From NCBI GenBank assembly GCA_012845835.1, contig JABAKD010000004.1:11137522-11201521 (forward strand): a stretch of 64,000 bases of DNA. Reading direction: 5' to 3'. Source of the DNA: Undaria pinnatifida. Taxonomy: Eukaryota; Sar; Phaeophyceae; Laminariales; Alariaceae. This document shows, piece after piece, positions 20,301 to 26,439 of this stretch. Within the stretch, counting starts at the first letter, position 1. Every line of letters begins with the position of its first letter. The notes under the pieces are model-generated. The model was not told where the DNA came from. It did not search any database and was given only the letters and a program-made list of their open reading frames with translations. The translations under genes were made by a program, and so were the position numbers.

Positions 20301-22916
20301 AGTAGGTACACGTGTTGTCTCTGCTGTGATTTTTTTTTTCCCCCCACACATGTACTTTCCAGCTCCTGGACAAGCCGTCGTCACAGGTGTCGTCCCTTCC
20401 CCCCCCCCCGTTCTCGCCTTCAATTTTTATCGCGCATAGGGTTCAGCAATCCCATCACTGCTCGTCGATTTTTCATCCGAGTGTGATGCTGTGCAGGGAC
20501 GCTTGTTGAGGAAAAAACCAACCACACCCTCAGGAAACAGACTTACTGCATATGTCTGTAGTACACAGCCCCTCATAGTATCAGAGTGGGGTTTCAATCA
20601 AACAAGACCCCGAGTAGCCCACCAAACCACGGTGTGCATCACCGGAGGGTTGGGCCAGGTGCAACGCGGCGCCGGGGATGGGTTTGCCCGAATTAGACAA
20701 GAACAGCACAAGCCAGCAAGTGAACATCCTTAACGGTCTAGTCTAGTTTTTTTCGTCCGTCATCAAGGCCGACTTAGACTTGACATAACAGATTTAGTGT
20801 TGTAGTTTCATTGACGGCTATCCTTGACGGATACATTTGACAGATGACGGGTGTCCTTGACGGATGTGATACTGCTGTAAGAACAAACCCCTGCTGGGAT
20901 AGTGAGAACAAGAGAGCGTATGCTCGCCGAACAAACGTCGCCGAACAATTGTATATTACAAGTACCAACAACGCAGCTTGCAAAGATGAGTATTGACCTG
21001 AAATTCGTCGAACTCACGGCTGACGTCCTTGGATTTTTTTATAAAATGTGTTGCGCCACCTGGCAAGGCTTGAGGAATGCTATCTTGAGGAAAAAGCAAG
21101 CGTATACTCCCTATATGGCACCCCGCGTATATAACAGCGCTACATTTATAGCAATTAATTGTGTAGCACATAATAGGGCCCTCTTGTCATGGGACCAGGT
21201 TGTATAACAACGCAGACCTAAACCTAGCTATTACCCTCTGCAGCAAATGCTCGACGCTCGGAACGAAGAAACAACCCAAGTATCGTCACTCGTGGACCGT
21301 GGCTGTTGGTCGCCTTGGTAGCAAATAAAGTCCAGAGAAGAAAAAAATAAATATTGGTCCTCGATTGATTCTTCCTGCAACAACAACAAACTGATGACTG
21401 CTGTGACTTGCTGCTGCTGAACTTTCTCCCATGAACATGTATGTACCATTAGCGTACGTTGCAGTGCAGCATCTCAGGCTGTGCCAGGAGGAGTAGAGAT
21501 GGACAACCACTAATTGAACCGCTACCCACTGCTGCTGTGTACAGGTACTCGCAGTAGTACTCGCGGCGACATCAGCTACCGCAGCAGTAGTAGTACGTGG
21601 TGTCTATGTCTACTGCTGTACCTGGTATGTAGTACTGCTGTAGTATTAATAGTACTGGCTGAATACGTGTGCCACTATAATTAGACCCTGACCGGATGCG
21701 GTGAGGTGCACAAGATATATTGGTGTTGTTATTGGAAGATGTTAAGCCGCCACAAGAAATATAGTCTAGTCTAGTAGCCGCTCTGCTCTGGTCTCCGCTC
21801 TCCCATCTTTTTGACGTTCGATGTTCGTTGTTCTGTGCTGTATGGTGGCATATCTCGCCATCATCGTATACCGGTAAACTGATATAAACTGATGATCTAG
21901 ACTAATGTACCATCCGTCGTCCCCGCTGTACACCAGGTTATACACCACCAGACGGTGTGCTATGCATGGGGACCCATGACGGTACTGCGTGTGCGTATCG
22001 CATTTCATAGCTCCTTCTAAAGGTCGGGACACATACGCCATGTACAACGCAAAACAGGCCTCTCCCTCCTTCCCTGGCTGAATGCCGTAAATATAACGTC
22101 ACATTTTTCGACACTATTTATGTTTCTGCCTGCACCCTAACCTAGCCCTAGCCGGCCGCCCCGGGGTCTGGTGGTTTAGTTACCTTCGCTAGCTGCTAGG
22201 GTTGCTTCTGGAGTTGGGATCTCGCGTGGGTCGAACTTTTTTGTTGTTGTATTTGCAATACTCGTACAAAACGTCTGCAGTCAAGTCCACGGAGGATGCA
22301 ACGACAGATGAACCGAGGAGACGTCCCGCACAAAGACACTTACTTGCACATCGCGCACACACACCACCCGGGACCAACCAGAATAGGCCAACTACAGGTA
22401 GACGCAGAGGTATAGTCTAGATGCTTCGTGAGTGCCTTTGGGGTCAAGGTACAATACTCCACGTACGGCTGTGTTGTCGGCGGCGGGGAGAGTCTACAAC
22501 ATCAGAGCGCGCATTCTTTTATAACTAGTTTTCAAGGACGTCAGCCGTGAGTTCGACGAATTTCAGGTCATTTCTTTCTCATCAGCATGATATTCTTGAT
22601 GAAGTTCCGAAATTCTTTGATGATGTTCTCGATGAAAACATTAGATTTTTCTTGTTCGTACCTCGTCGGAGTTGACAGCAAGTGCCCCGAGAGCGGCCAG
22701 CGCCCCAGCAGCAGTCCACATCGCGTTTCTCCAGCTAGAGTCATCTCCTCGCGCCGAGACCGCGGTTGCTGCTGCTGCCGCCGCCGCCGTTGAGATGGTC
22801 GTTGGGTCAACGGTGCTCTCATGGCCGACAGCGGCTATGGAACGGGAGCCTGGGGCGAGGGATGTAGCTCGCCGGCGGAAGCTTGACAAAGCTCTAGCAG
22901 ATCCGAAGCGGAGCAT
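4356..22916 (-). CDS. GFAT: Glutamine-fructose-6-phosphate aminotransferase (isomerizing), 16 exons found
   Basis: Converts fructose-6-phosphate and glutamine to glucosamine-6-phosphate and glutamate, the first step of the hexosamine pathway. Exons (minus strand, in order): 22662-22916, 18501-18590, 15476-15569, 14077-14172, 13372-13501, 12832-12975, 11611-11800, 10858-10963, 10377-10549, 9614-9707, 9128-9276, 7444-7524, 6971-7077, 6438-6600, 5846-5974, 4356-4505. All introns are GT-AG and every phase joins, giving about 717 codons against about 610 for bacterial GlmS; the excess is mainly an N-terminal extension of about 87 residues. The class II amidotransferase half shows [25 protein letters not shown] and SETDTEV. 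The two SIS domains show [24 protein letters not shown] and a terminal NLAK whose lysine matches the fructose-6-phosphate Schiff-base lysine of GlmS. The short loops look bacterial rather than animal-like. The last few codons and the stop were not found. Coding DNA is only about 12 percent of the span. Confidence 0.95.
4652..4720 (-). repeat. Echo of GFAT exon 16 5' end, including acceptor
   Basis: About 65 bases in intron 15 match the start of exon 16 at roughly three bases in four. In the same frame it would read [17 protein letters not shown], against [14 protein letters not shown] in the exon, preceded by its own cag acceptor. Small indels distinguish it. It looks like a diverged tandem duplicate of the acceptor side of the exon. 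Confidence 0.75.
5671..5705 (-). repeat. Echo of GFAT exon 15 3' end with donor
   Basis: A run of 25 bases (5,673-5,697) is identical to the end of exon 15 plus its gtgagtgc donor, then diverges. It lies in intron 15, about 150 bases beyond the real donor. Read in frame it gives TDKPA followed by the donor. Confidence 0.85.
5846..5974 (-). CDS. GFAT: GFAT exon 15: SIS2 core
   Basis: It encodes [20 protein letters not shown] and [27 protein letters not shown] and the EVxARGAxVIIIT block are typical of SIS2. The acceptor after GTTGAAG is a weak match to a pyrimidine tract and the start could differ by a few codons. The donor GCT|gtgagt, with about 15 bases before it, is repeated at 5,673-5,697. 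Confidence 0.93.
6145..6235. repeat. (CCA)n microsatellite in intron 14
   Basis: An interrupted CCA/CAC array with occasional AGC and ACT units lies in GFAT intron 14. The His-rich and Pro-rich frames across it are not genes. Confidence 0.95.
6438..6600 (-). CDS. GFAT: GFAT exon 14: SIS2 catalytic block
   Basis: It encodes [40 protein letters not shown] and [14 protein letters not shown]. The Lys and Glu of ALKLKE, and the His of LKHGP, are catalytic in the isomerase site of GlmS, and all are kept. This is the most strongly conserved exon. The donor GAT|gtgaga is phase 0. Confidence 0.97.
6971..7077 (-). CDS. GFAT: GFAT exon 13: linker helices of SIS2
   Basis: It encodes [20 protein letters not shown] and [15 protein letters not shown]. 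This corresponds to the variable helical stretch before SIS2. The acceptor is phase 0 and the donor phase 2 (GGCAG|gtacga), completed to Arg by exon 14. Confidence 0.93.
7444..7524 (-). CDS. GFAT: GFAT exon 12: helix between SIS domains
   Basis: The 27 codons read [20 protein letters not shown] plus SPFDLAE. The sequence continues STKAFTTQ from exon 11 as in GlmS (VxxLxxLAL). Both splice sites are phase 0. Confidence 0.94.
8240..8620. repeat. Diverged repeats with GGTGTACCGATGGTGTTT core in intron 11
   Basis: Two imperfect units of about 100 bases (8,241-8,338 and 8,340-8,450) share GGTGTACCG.GGTGTTTGGC.CCATTTT and AAGCACCTTAG. An inverted partial copy (ACACCATCGGTACA) occurs at about 8,595-8,612. 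Confidence 0.7.
8790..8870 (-). repeat. Echo of GFAT exon 11 3' end and donor
   Basis: In intron 11 about 31 bases match the end of exon 11 at about three in four positions. In frame it reads TPKAYTTQ and then a gtacgtcc donor, against STKAFTTQ and gtgcgtcc in the real exon. Similarity continues into the intron side (GACGGAATG words). Confidence 0.65.
9128..9276 (-). CDS. GFAT: GFAT exon 11: SIS1 end, STKAFTTQ
   Basis: It encodes [20 protein letters not shown], then [20 protein letters not shown] and ASTKAFTTQ. The VGS-I-RE and G-E[10 protein letters not shown] blocks are typical of the SIS1-SIS2 boundary in GlmS. The donor CAA|gtgcgt is phase 0 and is echoed at 8,790-8,870. Confidence 0.96.
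9614..9707 (-). CDS. GFAT: GFAT exon 10: SQSGET loop
   Basis: It encodes [20 protein letters not shown] and [17 protein letters not shown] is the second sugar-phosphate loop of SIS1. The acceptor is phase 0 and the donor is phase 1 (AAAGG|gtaagc). A four-copy tandem repeat of about 44 bases starts about 20 bases upstream of the acceptor. Confidence 0.95.
9728..9892. repeat. Four-copy 44-base tandem repeat in intron 10 region
   Basis: Units of about 44 bases share GCAGGGCAGAAGAAACGTAA followed by ATACGTACCAGATACCAGA. The array starts about 20 bases intron-side of the exon 10 acceptor, inside intron 9. The last unit is degenerate. Confidence 0.9.
10110..10200. repeat. Two-copy repeat TGACGATGATCACGTT in intron 9
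   Basis: Two copies of a roughly 45-base segment, TGACGATGATCACGTTNNTGANAACGCTGACCGT, lie in tandem (about 10,118-10,152 and 10,165-10,199), followed by a GGTGGT run. Confidence 0.75.
10377..10549 (-). CDS. GFAT: GFAT exon 9: SIS1 start, CGTS loop
   Basis: Contains [20 protein letters not shown] and [21 protein letters not shown] is the first phosphosugar-binding loop of SIS domain 1. The acceptor (cgctag|GG) completes a Gly codon with exon 8, and the donor TTCGCTCAG|gtaaaa is phase 0. Confidence 0.95.
10858..10963 (-). CDS. GFAT: GFAT exon 8: interdomain linker
   Basis: It encodes [20 protein letters not shown] and then [15 protein letters not shown]. This matches the HxWTxxEIxEQPxxxxRAL linker that joins the glutaminase and isomerase halves. 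The donor is GGAG|gtgatc in phase 1, the least consensus-like donor of the gene. Confidence 0.93.
11225..11545. repeat. Diverged tandem repeat in intron 7
   Basis: About three units of 100-130 bases share CGAAAACACTTCTCGCCACATACC, GATGAAACT and CTGCAGATGATATTTTTNATCTAC words. The last unit runs almost up to exon 7. Confidence 0.75.
11611..11800 (-). CDS. GFAT: GFAT exon 7: glutaminase end and linker start
   Basis: It encodes [20 protein letters not shown] and [20 protein letters not shown], the SPLVIG-type strand and the SD-like segment that close the amidotransferase domain. It ends SLDKARMEL in phase 0 (TTG|gtgaga). Joining to exon 6 restores a Lys codon and an uninterrupted family-like sequence, with no room for an exon between them. 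Confidence 0.95.
12556..12618 (-). repeat. Echo of GFAT exon 6 3' end
   Basis: About 60 bases in intron 6 match the end of exon 6 closely (roughly nine in ten bases). Read in the exon frame it gives [18 protein letters not shown] without a stop. The donor position reads AAAAAGTTAT, so GT remains but the extended consensus is lost. It is probably a non-functional duplicate, though a cryptic alternative exon cannot be excluded. Confidence 0.85.
12690..12795. repeat. Three-copy 36-base tandem repeat in intron 6
   Basis: Units share CTATGTACGGTGGGCAGTCA followed by AGTC..CA.CACTG. The array sits between exon 6 and its echo. Confidence 0.9.
12832..12975 (-). CDS. GFAT: GFAT exon 6: SETDTEV and end of glutaminase core
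   Basis: It encodes [19 protein letters not shown] and ends [14 protein letters not shown]. The Asp of TDTE contacts the glutamine amino group in GlmS. The acceptor (tgtag|G) and donor (GAAAA|gtaagt) are both phase 2. An extra copy of the last roughly 60 bases lies in the next intron at 12,556-12,618. Confidence 0.96.
13372..13501 (-). CDS. GFAT: GFAT exon 5: NAHPH and HNGTINN
   Basis: The exon reads [20 protein letters not shown] and then [22 protein letters not shown]. The Asn-Gly of HNG forms the oxyanion hole in this family. [11 protein letters not shown] after WATH is the bacterial-type version of this loop. The acceptor is phase 1 (cgaaag|GT) and the donor phase 2 (TTTAA|gtgagt). Confidence 0.96.
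13539..13668 (-). mobile_element. Non-LTR retroelement 3' fragment with poly-C tail, in intron 4
   Basis: Read on the minus strand, this fragment ends in the motif TTGAGTACCCCCC. It carries a short frame reading [20 protein letters not shown], close to those at 61.2 kb. It is a truncated member of the poly-C-tailed family described at 25.3-26.4 and 60.9-61.4 kb. A second poly-G run follows at about 13,671-13,684. Confidence 0.75.
14077..14172 (-). CDS. GFAT: GFAT exon 4: HTRWATH substrate-binding block
   Basis: It encodes [20 protein letters not shown] followed by [11 protein letters not shown]. The Arg-Trp pair corresponds to the glutamine-binding arginine and the mobile tryptophan of GlmS. 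The acceptor is catag|GG (completing a Gly codon with exon 3) and the donor is CATG|gtaagc in phase 1. The acceptor region is imperfectly repeated about 75 bases upstream in intron 3. Confidence 0.96.
14163..14285 (-). repeat. Echo of GFAT exon 4 acceptor region
   Basis: The acceptor side of exon 4 (GTTGGTCCCTATGATACAGG on the plus strand) is imperfectly repeated about 75 bases further into intron 3 (CTTGGTTCCTATGACGCACGG), followed in both by GTAATGCACGCA-like and GATAGA-like sequence. Each copy has an ATAG|G acceptor context. Confidence 0.6.
14400..15530 (-). repeat. Tandem array of GFAT exon 3 ends with donor sites
   Basis: The last roughly 40 bases of exon 3, its donor, and about 110 bases of intron repeat down intron 3. 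Copies of the landmark CCATGAGCCC (plus strand) or close variants lie near 14,430, 14,742, 14,869, 15,027, 15,176, 15,336 and, in the real exon, 15,499. The spacing of the later copies is about 150-160 bases. Most keep AGGG|gtaagc, an arguably better donor than the real gtgaga. Confidence 0.9.
15476..15569 (-). CDS. GFAT: GFAT exon 3: RGYDSAG region
   Basis: It encodes [14 protein letters not shown] and ends SKYASR. RGYDSAG is a conserved block of the glutaminase domain. The acceptor is phase 0 and the donor phase 1 (CCAGGG|gtgaga). The final roughly 40 bases, with the donor, are repeated about six times in the following intron. Confidence 0.95.
15660..15765. repeat. (TTGGG)n array in intron 2
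   Basis: About 21 head-to-tail TTGGG units, one with an extra G, lie roughly 90 bases upstream of exon 3 in transcript order. The G-rich strand is the plus strand. It is not a known telomere unit of algae or plants (TTTAGGG or TTAGGG). Confidence 0.97.
16215..16360. repeat. Three-copy 48-base tandem repeat in intron 2
   Basis: Three nearly identical units share CCAAGCACCATCACAATATT and TATGGCAGGCAGCGTTGGCT. Confidence 0.95.
17210..17396. repeat. (CAGCAC)n and (AAC)n microsatellites in intron 2
   Basis: A CAGCAC-type array (about 17,217-17,280) grades into an AAC/AAT array ending near 17,393. The Ser/Thr and Asn frames are artefacts. Confidence 0.95.
17450..17560. repeat. Intron repeat with GGTCTAGACTAG start and CCTTGACGGAT words
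   Basis: This segment of intron 2 resembles 20,733-20,865 in intron 1: both begin CGGTCTAG.CTAGTTT, continue with CCGTCA and CAAGGC, and contain several CCTTGACGGAT words in both orientations. Both look like remains of one dispersed repeat. Confidence 0.6.
18271..18303 (-). repeat. Echo of GFAT exon 2 3' end and donor
   Basis: On the minus strand this reads CTCGCGCTTCTCGTCGAG|gtatga, against CGCGCGCTTCTCCTCGAG|gtgtgt at the real exon end. It lies in intron 2, about 200 bases past exon 2. About 25 of 30 aligned bases agree. Confidence 0.7.
18501..18590 (-). CDS. GFAT: GFAT exon 2: catalytic cysteine
   Basis: The 30 codons begin [11 protein letters not shown]. The CGI motif is the N-terminal nucleophile signature of class II glutamine amidotransferases. 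Here the cysteine is internal, preceded by Glu-Cys, so the presequence must be cleaved to expose it. The acceptor is gtgcag|GCG and the donor is CTCGAG|gtgtgt, both phase 0. A partial copy of the 3' end lies about 200 bases further into the next intron. Confidence 0.93.
18890..21060. mobile_element. Inverted-repeat element relic in GFAT intron 1
   Basis: The segment TCAAGGACGTCAGCCGTGAG, followed by TTCGACGAATTTCAGGTCAA (about 18,920-18,990), recurs inverted at about 20,970-21,040 over some 65 bases. A third partial copy lies at 22,522-22,572. The arm is related to the arms at 37.1, 43.4, 45.5 and 47.0 kb, which share GTGAG.TCGA.GA, ACTCAT and TTTGCAAGCTG. It is probably an old foldback-type insertion. 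Confidence 0.55.
20733..20865. repeat. Second copy of the GTCTAG/CCTTGACGGAT intron repeat
   Basis: Related to 17,450-17,560. It begins CGGTCTAGTCTAGTTT and has several TTGACGGAT words. It lies within the intron 1 inverted-repeat relic. Confidence 0.55.
22522..22572. repeat. Third copy of the intron 1 inverted-repeat arm
   Basis: It reads TTTTCAAGGACGTCAGCCGT followed by GAGTTCGACGAATTTCAGGT, nearly identical to the arm at 18,920. It sits about 90 bases from exon 1. Confidence 0.8.
22662..22916 (-). CDS. GFAT: GFAT exon 1: N-terminal targeting extension
   Basis: This exon encodes 85 residues starting [18 protein letters not shown], rich in Arg, Ser and Ala and without acidic residues for over 30 positions, as in a mitochondrial presequence. 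A hydrophobic stretch ([17 protein letters not shown], about residues 65-81) may be a membrane segment. It ends in phase 0 at GAG|gtacga, matching the phase-0 start of exon 2, which encodes the catalytic cysteine. The ATG is the first in the open frame. The link to exon 2 spans a 4.07-kb intron and rests on phase, strand and a sensible product, so it is inferred. The alternative is a separate short gene. Confidence 0.6.
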
Positions 22917-22930
22917 ATTTGACTGACTTG

Positions 22931-22948
22931 TTGACCTTTTGCTTGACC
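22931..22948. promoter_or_regulatory. Paired TTGACC motifs just upstream of the GFAT start codon
   Basis: Two TTGACC hexamers on the plus strand, separated by six bases, lie 15-32 bases upstream of the proposed GFAT ATG. TTGACC resembles the plant W-box core, but no regulator is known here. No TATA-like box is evident between 22,917 and 23,000. The pair may be chance or part of the 5' untranslated region. Confidence 0.15.
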
Positions 22949-23000
22949 GCTGTTTTTTTACACCTGGTTATTTTTTGCCTGCTGGAACAAGGGCGTGGAC

Positions 23001-25330
23001 GAGACAACAGAATGAGGGGTTGGAGAGGGGTTGGGCTGAGGAGGGTTTGGAGAGGGAGAGTCGTGGCGTTGGTACAATGCCCATGGTATCATACATGGTA
23101 GGATAATTGCTGCCATTATTCATGAGCTACCCTTAGACGCGAGCAGTGTTCGGACTACTGCTGTGCCAGCGAAAACGATGATCTTGCGAGTAGATAGATC
23201 ACACACATCAAGTCGCCCTCTCGTTGAAACTATAGGGGTTTAGTATTGGATCACACAGCTCACAGCATCCAGGATTCTCACCTATGTGCCTATGGATGTA
23301 GATCAAGCAAGCACCGGTCCGTTGTACTGCAAGCACCCGGTATGATCCTCCTCGAGCCTTCGTGAGAGCGTCTTCGGTGAGGGGTACTGCTTATCTAAAA
23401 ACGATATCCTCCGTCGTAGTCGACAGCAGGAGGATGACGTTGGGGAAGGCAGGAAGGAAGTGGGCGTGGATGTGCCTTGACCCTGTGATCTGGTATGATA
23501 TGGTGGTGTGCGGGGCGAAGACAATCCACGCGAGAAGCTGAATTTGACGAGAAACGAACCAAATGTTTCGGTCCTTTTTTATGGCCTTGATTACAGAGTG
23601 CGGAACAATTAGAGAAGAATAACAGCAAAGAAATGATGCTCCGGGCCCGAACTCCGGGCCAAATAATATGAGAATATCAAATATTTTCTTGATGACTTTA
23701 AAAAATGCGAAAAAAAAAACATGATTCTGCGTACGTACGTATGCATCATATCATAACTGATACGTGCTTACGTATGATTGTACGTATGATGCGTATACTC
23801 GCCTATTCCATGCTCCAACAAGATATCACGAAGACGAAGACAAGATATGTTACGATGAGATACGTACGGTACATTTCATACAAGGTACCTGCTGGCATTA
23901 ATATTTCGGTACACCGGTATCTTTTTTCTGCCGCGGTTTCGTTCGGAATTTCTCTACGAACGTCTTTCTTTTTTTCACGGCGAATACATCGTGCACATCG
24001 AGCATATTGCGATGAAATTCCATGATGCGCCGTGTGTCTGCGTTCAGGTCTTCTGTAAAGTGTGAAGTTGACAGGGTTTCTGCTAGACGTAAGAATGAAT
24101 GTATCATGAGCGCTTTATTAAGCGTCAAGCTTGGGTACACATTGTAATAATAGGACAACGGCGATGTTCTGCGTATACGGTTTTTGTTTAGACTAGATAC
24201 AGCCAGCAACGAGTCAAGCGTGCACGTGGAAGTGAGAACAAAACAACAGCAACAAACAGCACACAAGTAGTTGACTATTAAACTAGACTATAACTATTAA
24301 TAACGCACTCTGCCCATCATCGAAGATACTGAAAGGTTTCGTCAAGTCTATAGTCTAGACTATATACTAGTGTATACTTCAGTATATATCATGTCAACTG
24401 CCTGGTATAATGCCGTCACGAACACAAAACACAAGGGAACGTCGCAACCGGTGGTGCTTTTCTGCGAGGTAGATAGTGTACGAGGGCTACACCACGCAAA
24501 ACATGAAAAAAAAGTCACCTACAAGACTTGTACCTTCATTGCGTCCGTGGTGGTAGTATGCGTAGCACGCTCTCGGTTCGAAAATGTTGCAGCTAAAAGC
24601 GGCTGAAGATAGATGTAAAAATATAGTCTCAGAACCCCGCGGGAACGCGGAGTATACCGACGTACTTGTACGAGTATAATACCGCTGATAATACCACAAG
24701 TACTGCCCGTGATGGTAGCAGAGTCCACCGAAATCCAATCCGACTTTCGTCAAGATCATCATCATGACGCCATGTAGATTTTTGGGAAACTAGTCACCAT
24801 CAATTCCGACCTTAAACGCATCATTTTGCGAACATAATGGAATACGAAATCAGCAGTTCGCCCGAGCTGGTTTGCCCGCAAAAAAACAGGATATGCTCGG
24901 TGCGCGCATACATGCCTATATGCTATCATACCATACGCACGTGATCGTATGATATGACATGCCACATACAGCAGCATACTCTACTCTGGTTGACTGTTAC
25001 TGCCGGAGCCGTCGTTGTTACTGGTATTTTTGTTGTTAGTATGTTCGATCATTTCCGACACAACAACATGTTGATTGGGCACTGGATGCATCACCCGTGC
25101 ATACACAATCATTCCAGAAAAATAAAAAAAAAGGGGAACCCAGAAAACAACTTGCACGAAGTCTAACTCACTTCCGTACCCACTCACCTGCTCGACATCT
25201 TCTGCCTATTACACCTGCTGCTGCTGTCCTCTTGCTCCAAACTTCCATCCTATTATGCGTTTGCTCATCTACCTCCAGCTCTTAAATTCTAAGCGCAGGT
25301 TCCTTGACCCCGTCGTAGGAGACTTGGGTC
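23001..25330. other. Upstream of GFAT; no recognised gene
   Basis: I see no family-like protein here. A 122-codon minus-strand frame at 23,898-24,266 has a plausible stretch (HFTEDLNADTRRIMEFHRNM) but no recognisable domain or splice context. AGTCTAGACT-like words recur near 22,412, 24,285 and 24,350. Confidence 0.5.
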
Positions 25331-25344
25331 TGTCACCCCCGCCG

Positions 25345-25433
25345 CTTCTTCTCACGATGCTCCATCTCGAAAGGGATGCGTGGTCAACGATAACGGCTCA
25401 AGGCAAGCATCAAACGAGTACCCCCCCCCCCCC
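25345..25433 (+). mobile_element. Non-LTR retrotransposon 3' tail, copy 1, ending in poly-C
   Basis: Encodes a tail of the type APSRKGCVV then QASNE and a short run into C13 at 25,421-25,433. Only the extreme 3' end is present. The same tail follows at 25,775-25,873. Confidence 0.75.
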
Positions 25434-25844
25434 GTTGCTGACGAACGAGGACGTGGCTACAAACATGTACACGTGTTTGGCACATCGATAGAGAGTAGGA
25501 CTCACATAGTAGGGGAATGTGTAATATACAAGGAGGAAGGGGATGCGTTAGAGGCGGAGATAGATGAGGAAATTAGACGTATGCGACATGGAAGAGTTTG
25601 GTAGACTAGAGAGTAGCGAGAAAACGATCGCTATCCTAGGAGGCAGATGGTGGCCGCAGACGGCGAAACAGTAGGACGGGGATAGGATAAACGAATAGTT
25701 TCTATGTAGCATATGGATAAAGAAGAAGCGTAATGAACGCCCAAATGTTGGAAGTGTCTCTACTAGGACGAGGAACGGTGCTCCGTCTCGAAAGGGATGC
25801 GTGGTCAATGGTCAAATTACTAAGGCAAGCAACAAATGAGTACG

Positions 25845-25873
<29 letters not shown>
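25434..25873 (+). pseudogene. Non-LTR retrotransposon C-terminal region, copy 2, poly-C tail
   Basis: Across broken frames the segment reads SRTHIVGECVIYKEEGDALE, then MEEFGRLESSEKTIAILG, RRWWPQTAK-like, KKRNERPNVG and GAPSRKGCVVNGQITKASN, a layout typical of the region after the reverse transcriptase in non-LTR elements (His-Cys knuckle, then a short basic tail). Several in-frame stops and a frameshift show it is dead. It ends TGAGTACG followed by a C run to 25,873. Confidence 0.8.
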
Positions 25874-25875
<2 letters not shown>

Positions 25876-25959
25876 GTGCTGACGTTGGCGACGGTTGGCA
25901 TTTCGACGCCGTAAAACTCACCTCTCACTACGTGAGCTATTGACCACCAGGGTGGTACC

Positions 25960-26434
25960 GTTTTTTTCCTTCTCGTGTTTGTCTTTTGGCGGTAACCGAG
26001 ATGGTGGTCGAGTTGGATCATATTGTGAGTGGGGTGGAGAACCTTACCTCCGCGCAAGGGGGATGATACCACGTAGTGTGTACCAGGTTTATGGCAAGGC
26101 ATCCACGATGCAGTTTCACAGTATCCCAATTGCTGTCTCTGGAAGCCACCATACCAGAAAAAAATGAGTTTGTTCGAAGCCGTCCTTCATGCGCAAAAAA
26201 GTACGCACACGGTGTGGAAGTCATCCTCATCACACGTGTTTCTTAGTAGGATGCAGCTCACTCCTCATTCGACTCGCCAAACACCTCACACGGCGCCGTC
26301 GTGCTTGGTGCACGCGATGTCTACCTGGTCGCAGAGGTGAAAGCCAATGTGCTTCGTCCCGGCATTGTAGAGATGCGAGGGTCTAACGTATTTACACTAC
26401 AGCTATGGATACATGAAATGGGTATACCCCCCCC
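25960..26434 (+). mobile_element. Dispersed retroelement 3' segment (R1), copy at 26 kb
   Basis: Matches 60,880-61,356 along its whole length at moderate identity, and 58,960-59,330 in inverse orientation. Shared landmarks are GGTCGAGTTGGATCATATTG, CCAATTGCTGTCTCT, TCCCGGCATTGTAGAGATGC and the terminal ATGAAATGGGTATACCCCCC. The end aligns with the retrotransposon tail just upstream, so R1 is probably a 3' part of the same or a related element. Confidence 0.8.
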
Positions 26435-26439
26435 GTCTC

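Noticed and set aside
23898-24266. 122-codon minus-strand frame upstream of GFAT
   Set aside because: The last 60 residues look plausible, but there is no domain, no splice partner and a high-AT context; not strong enough to call.
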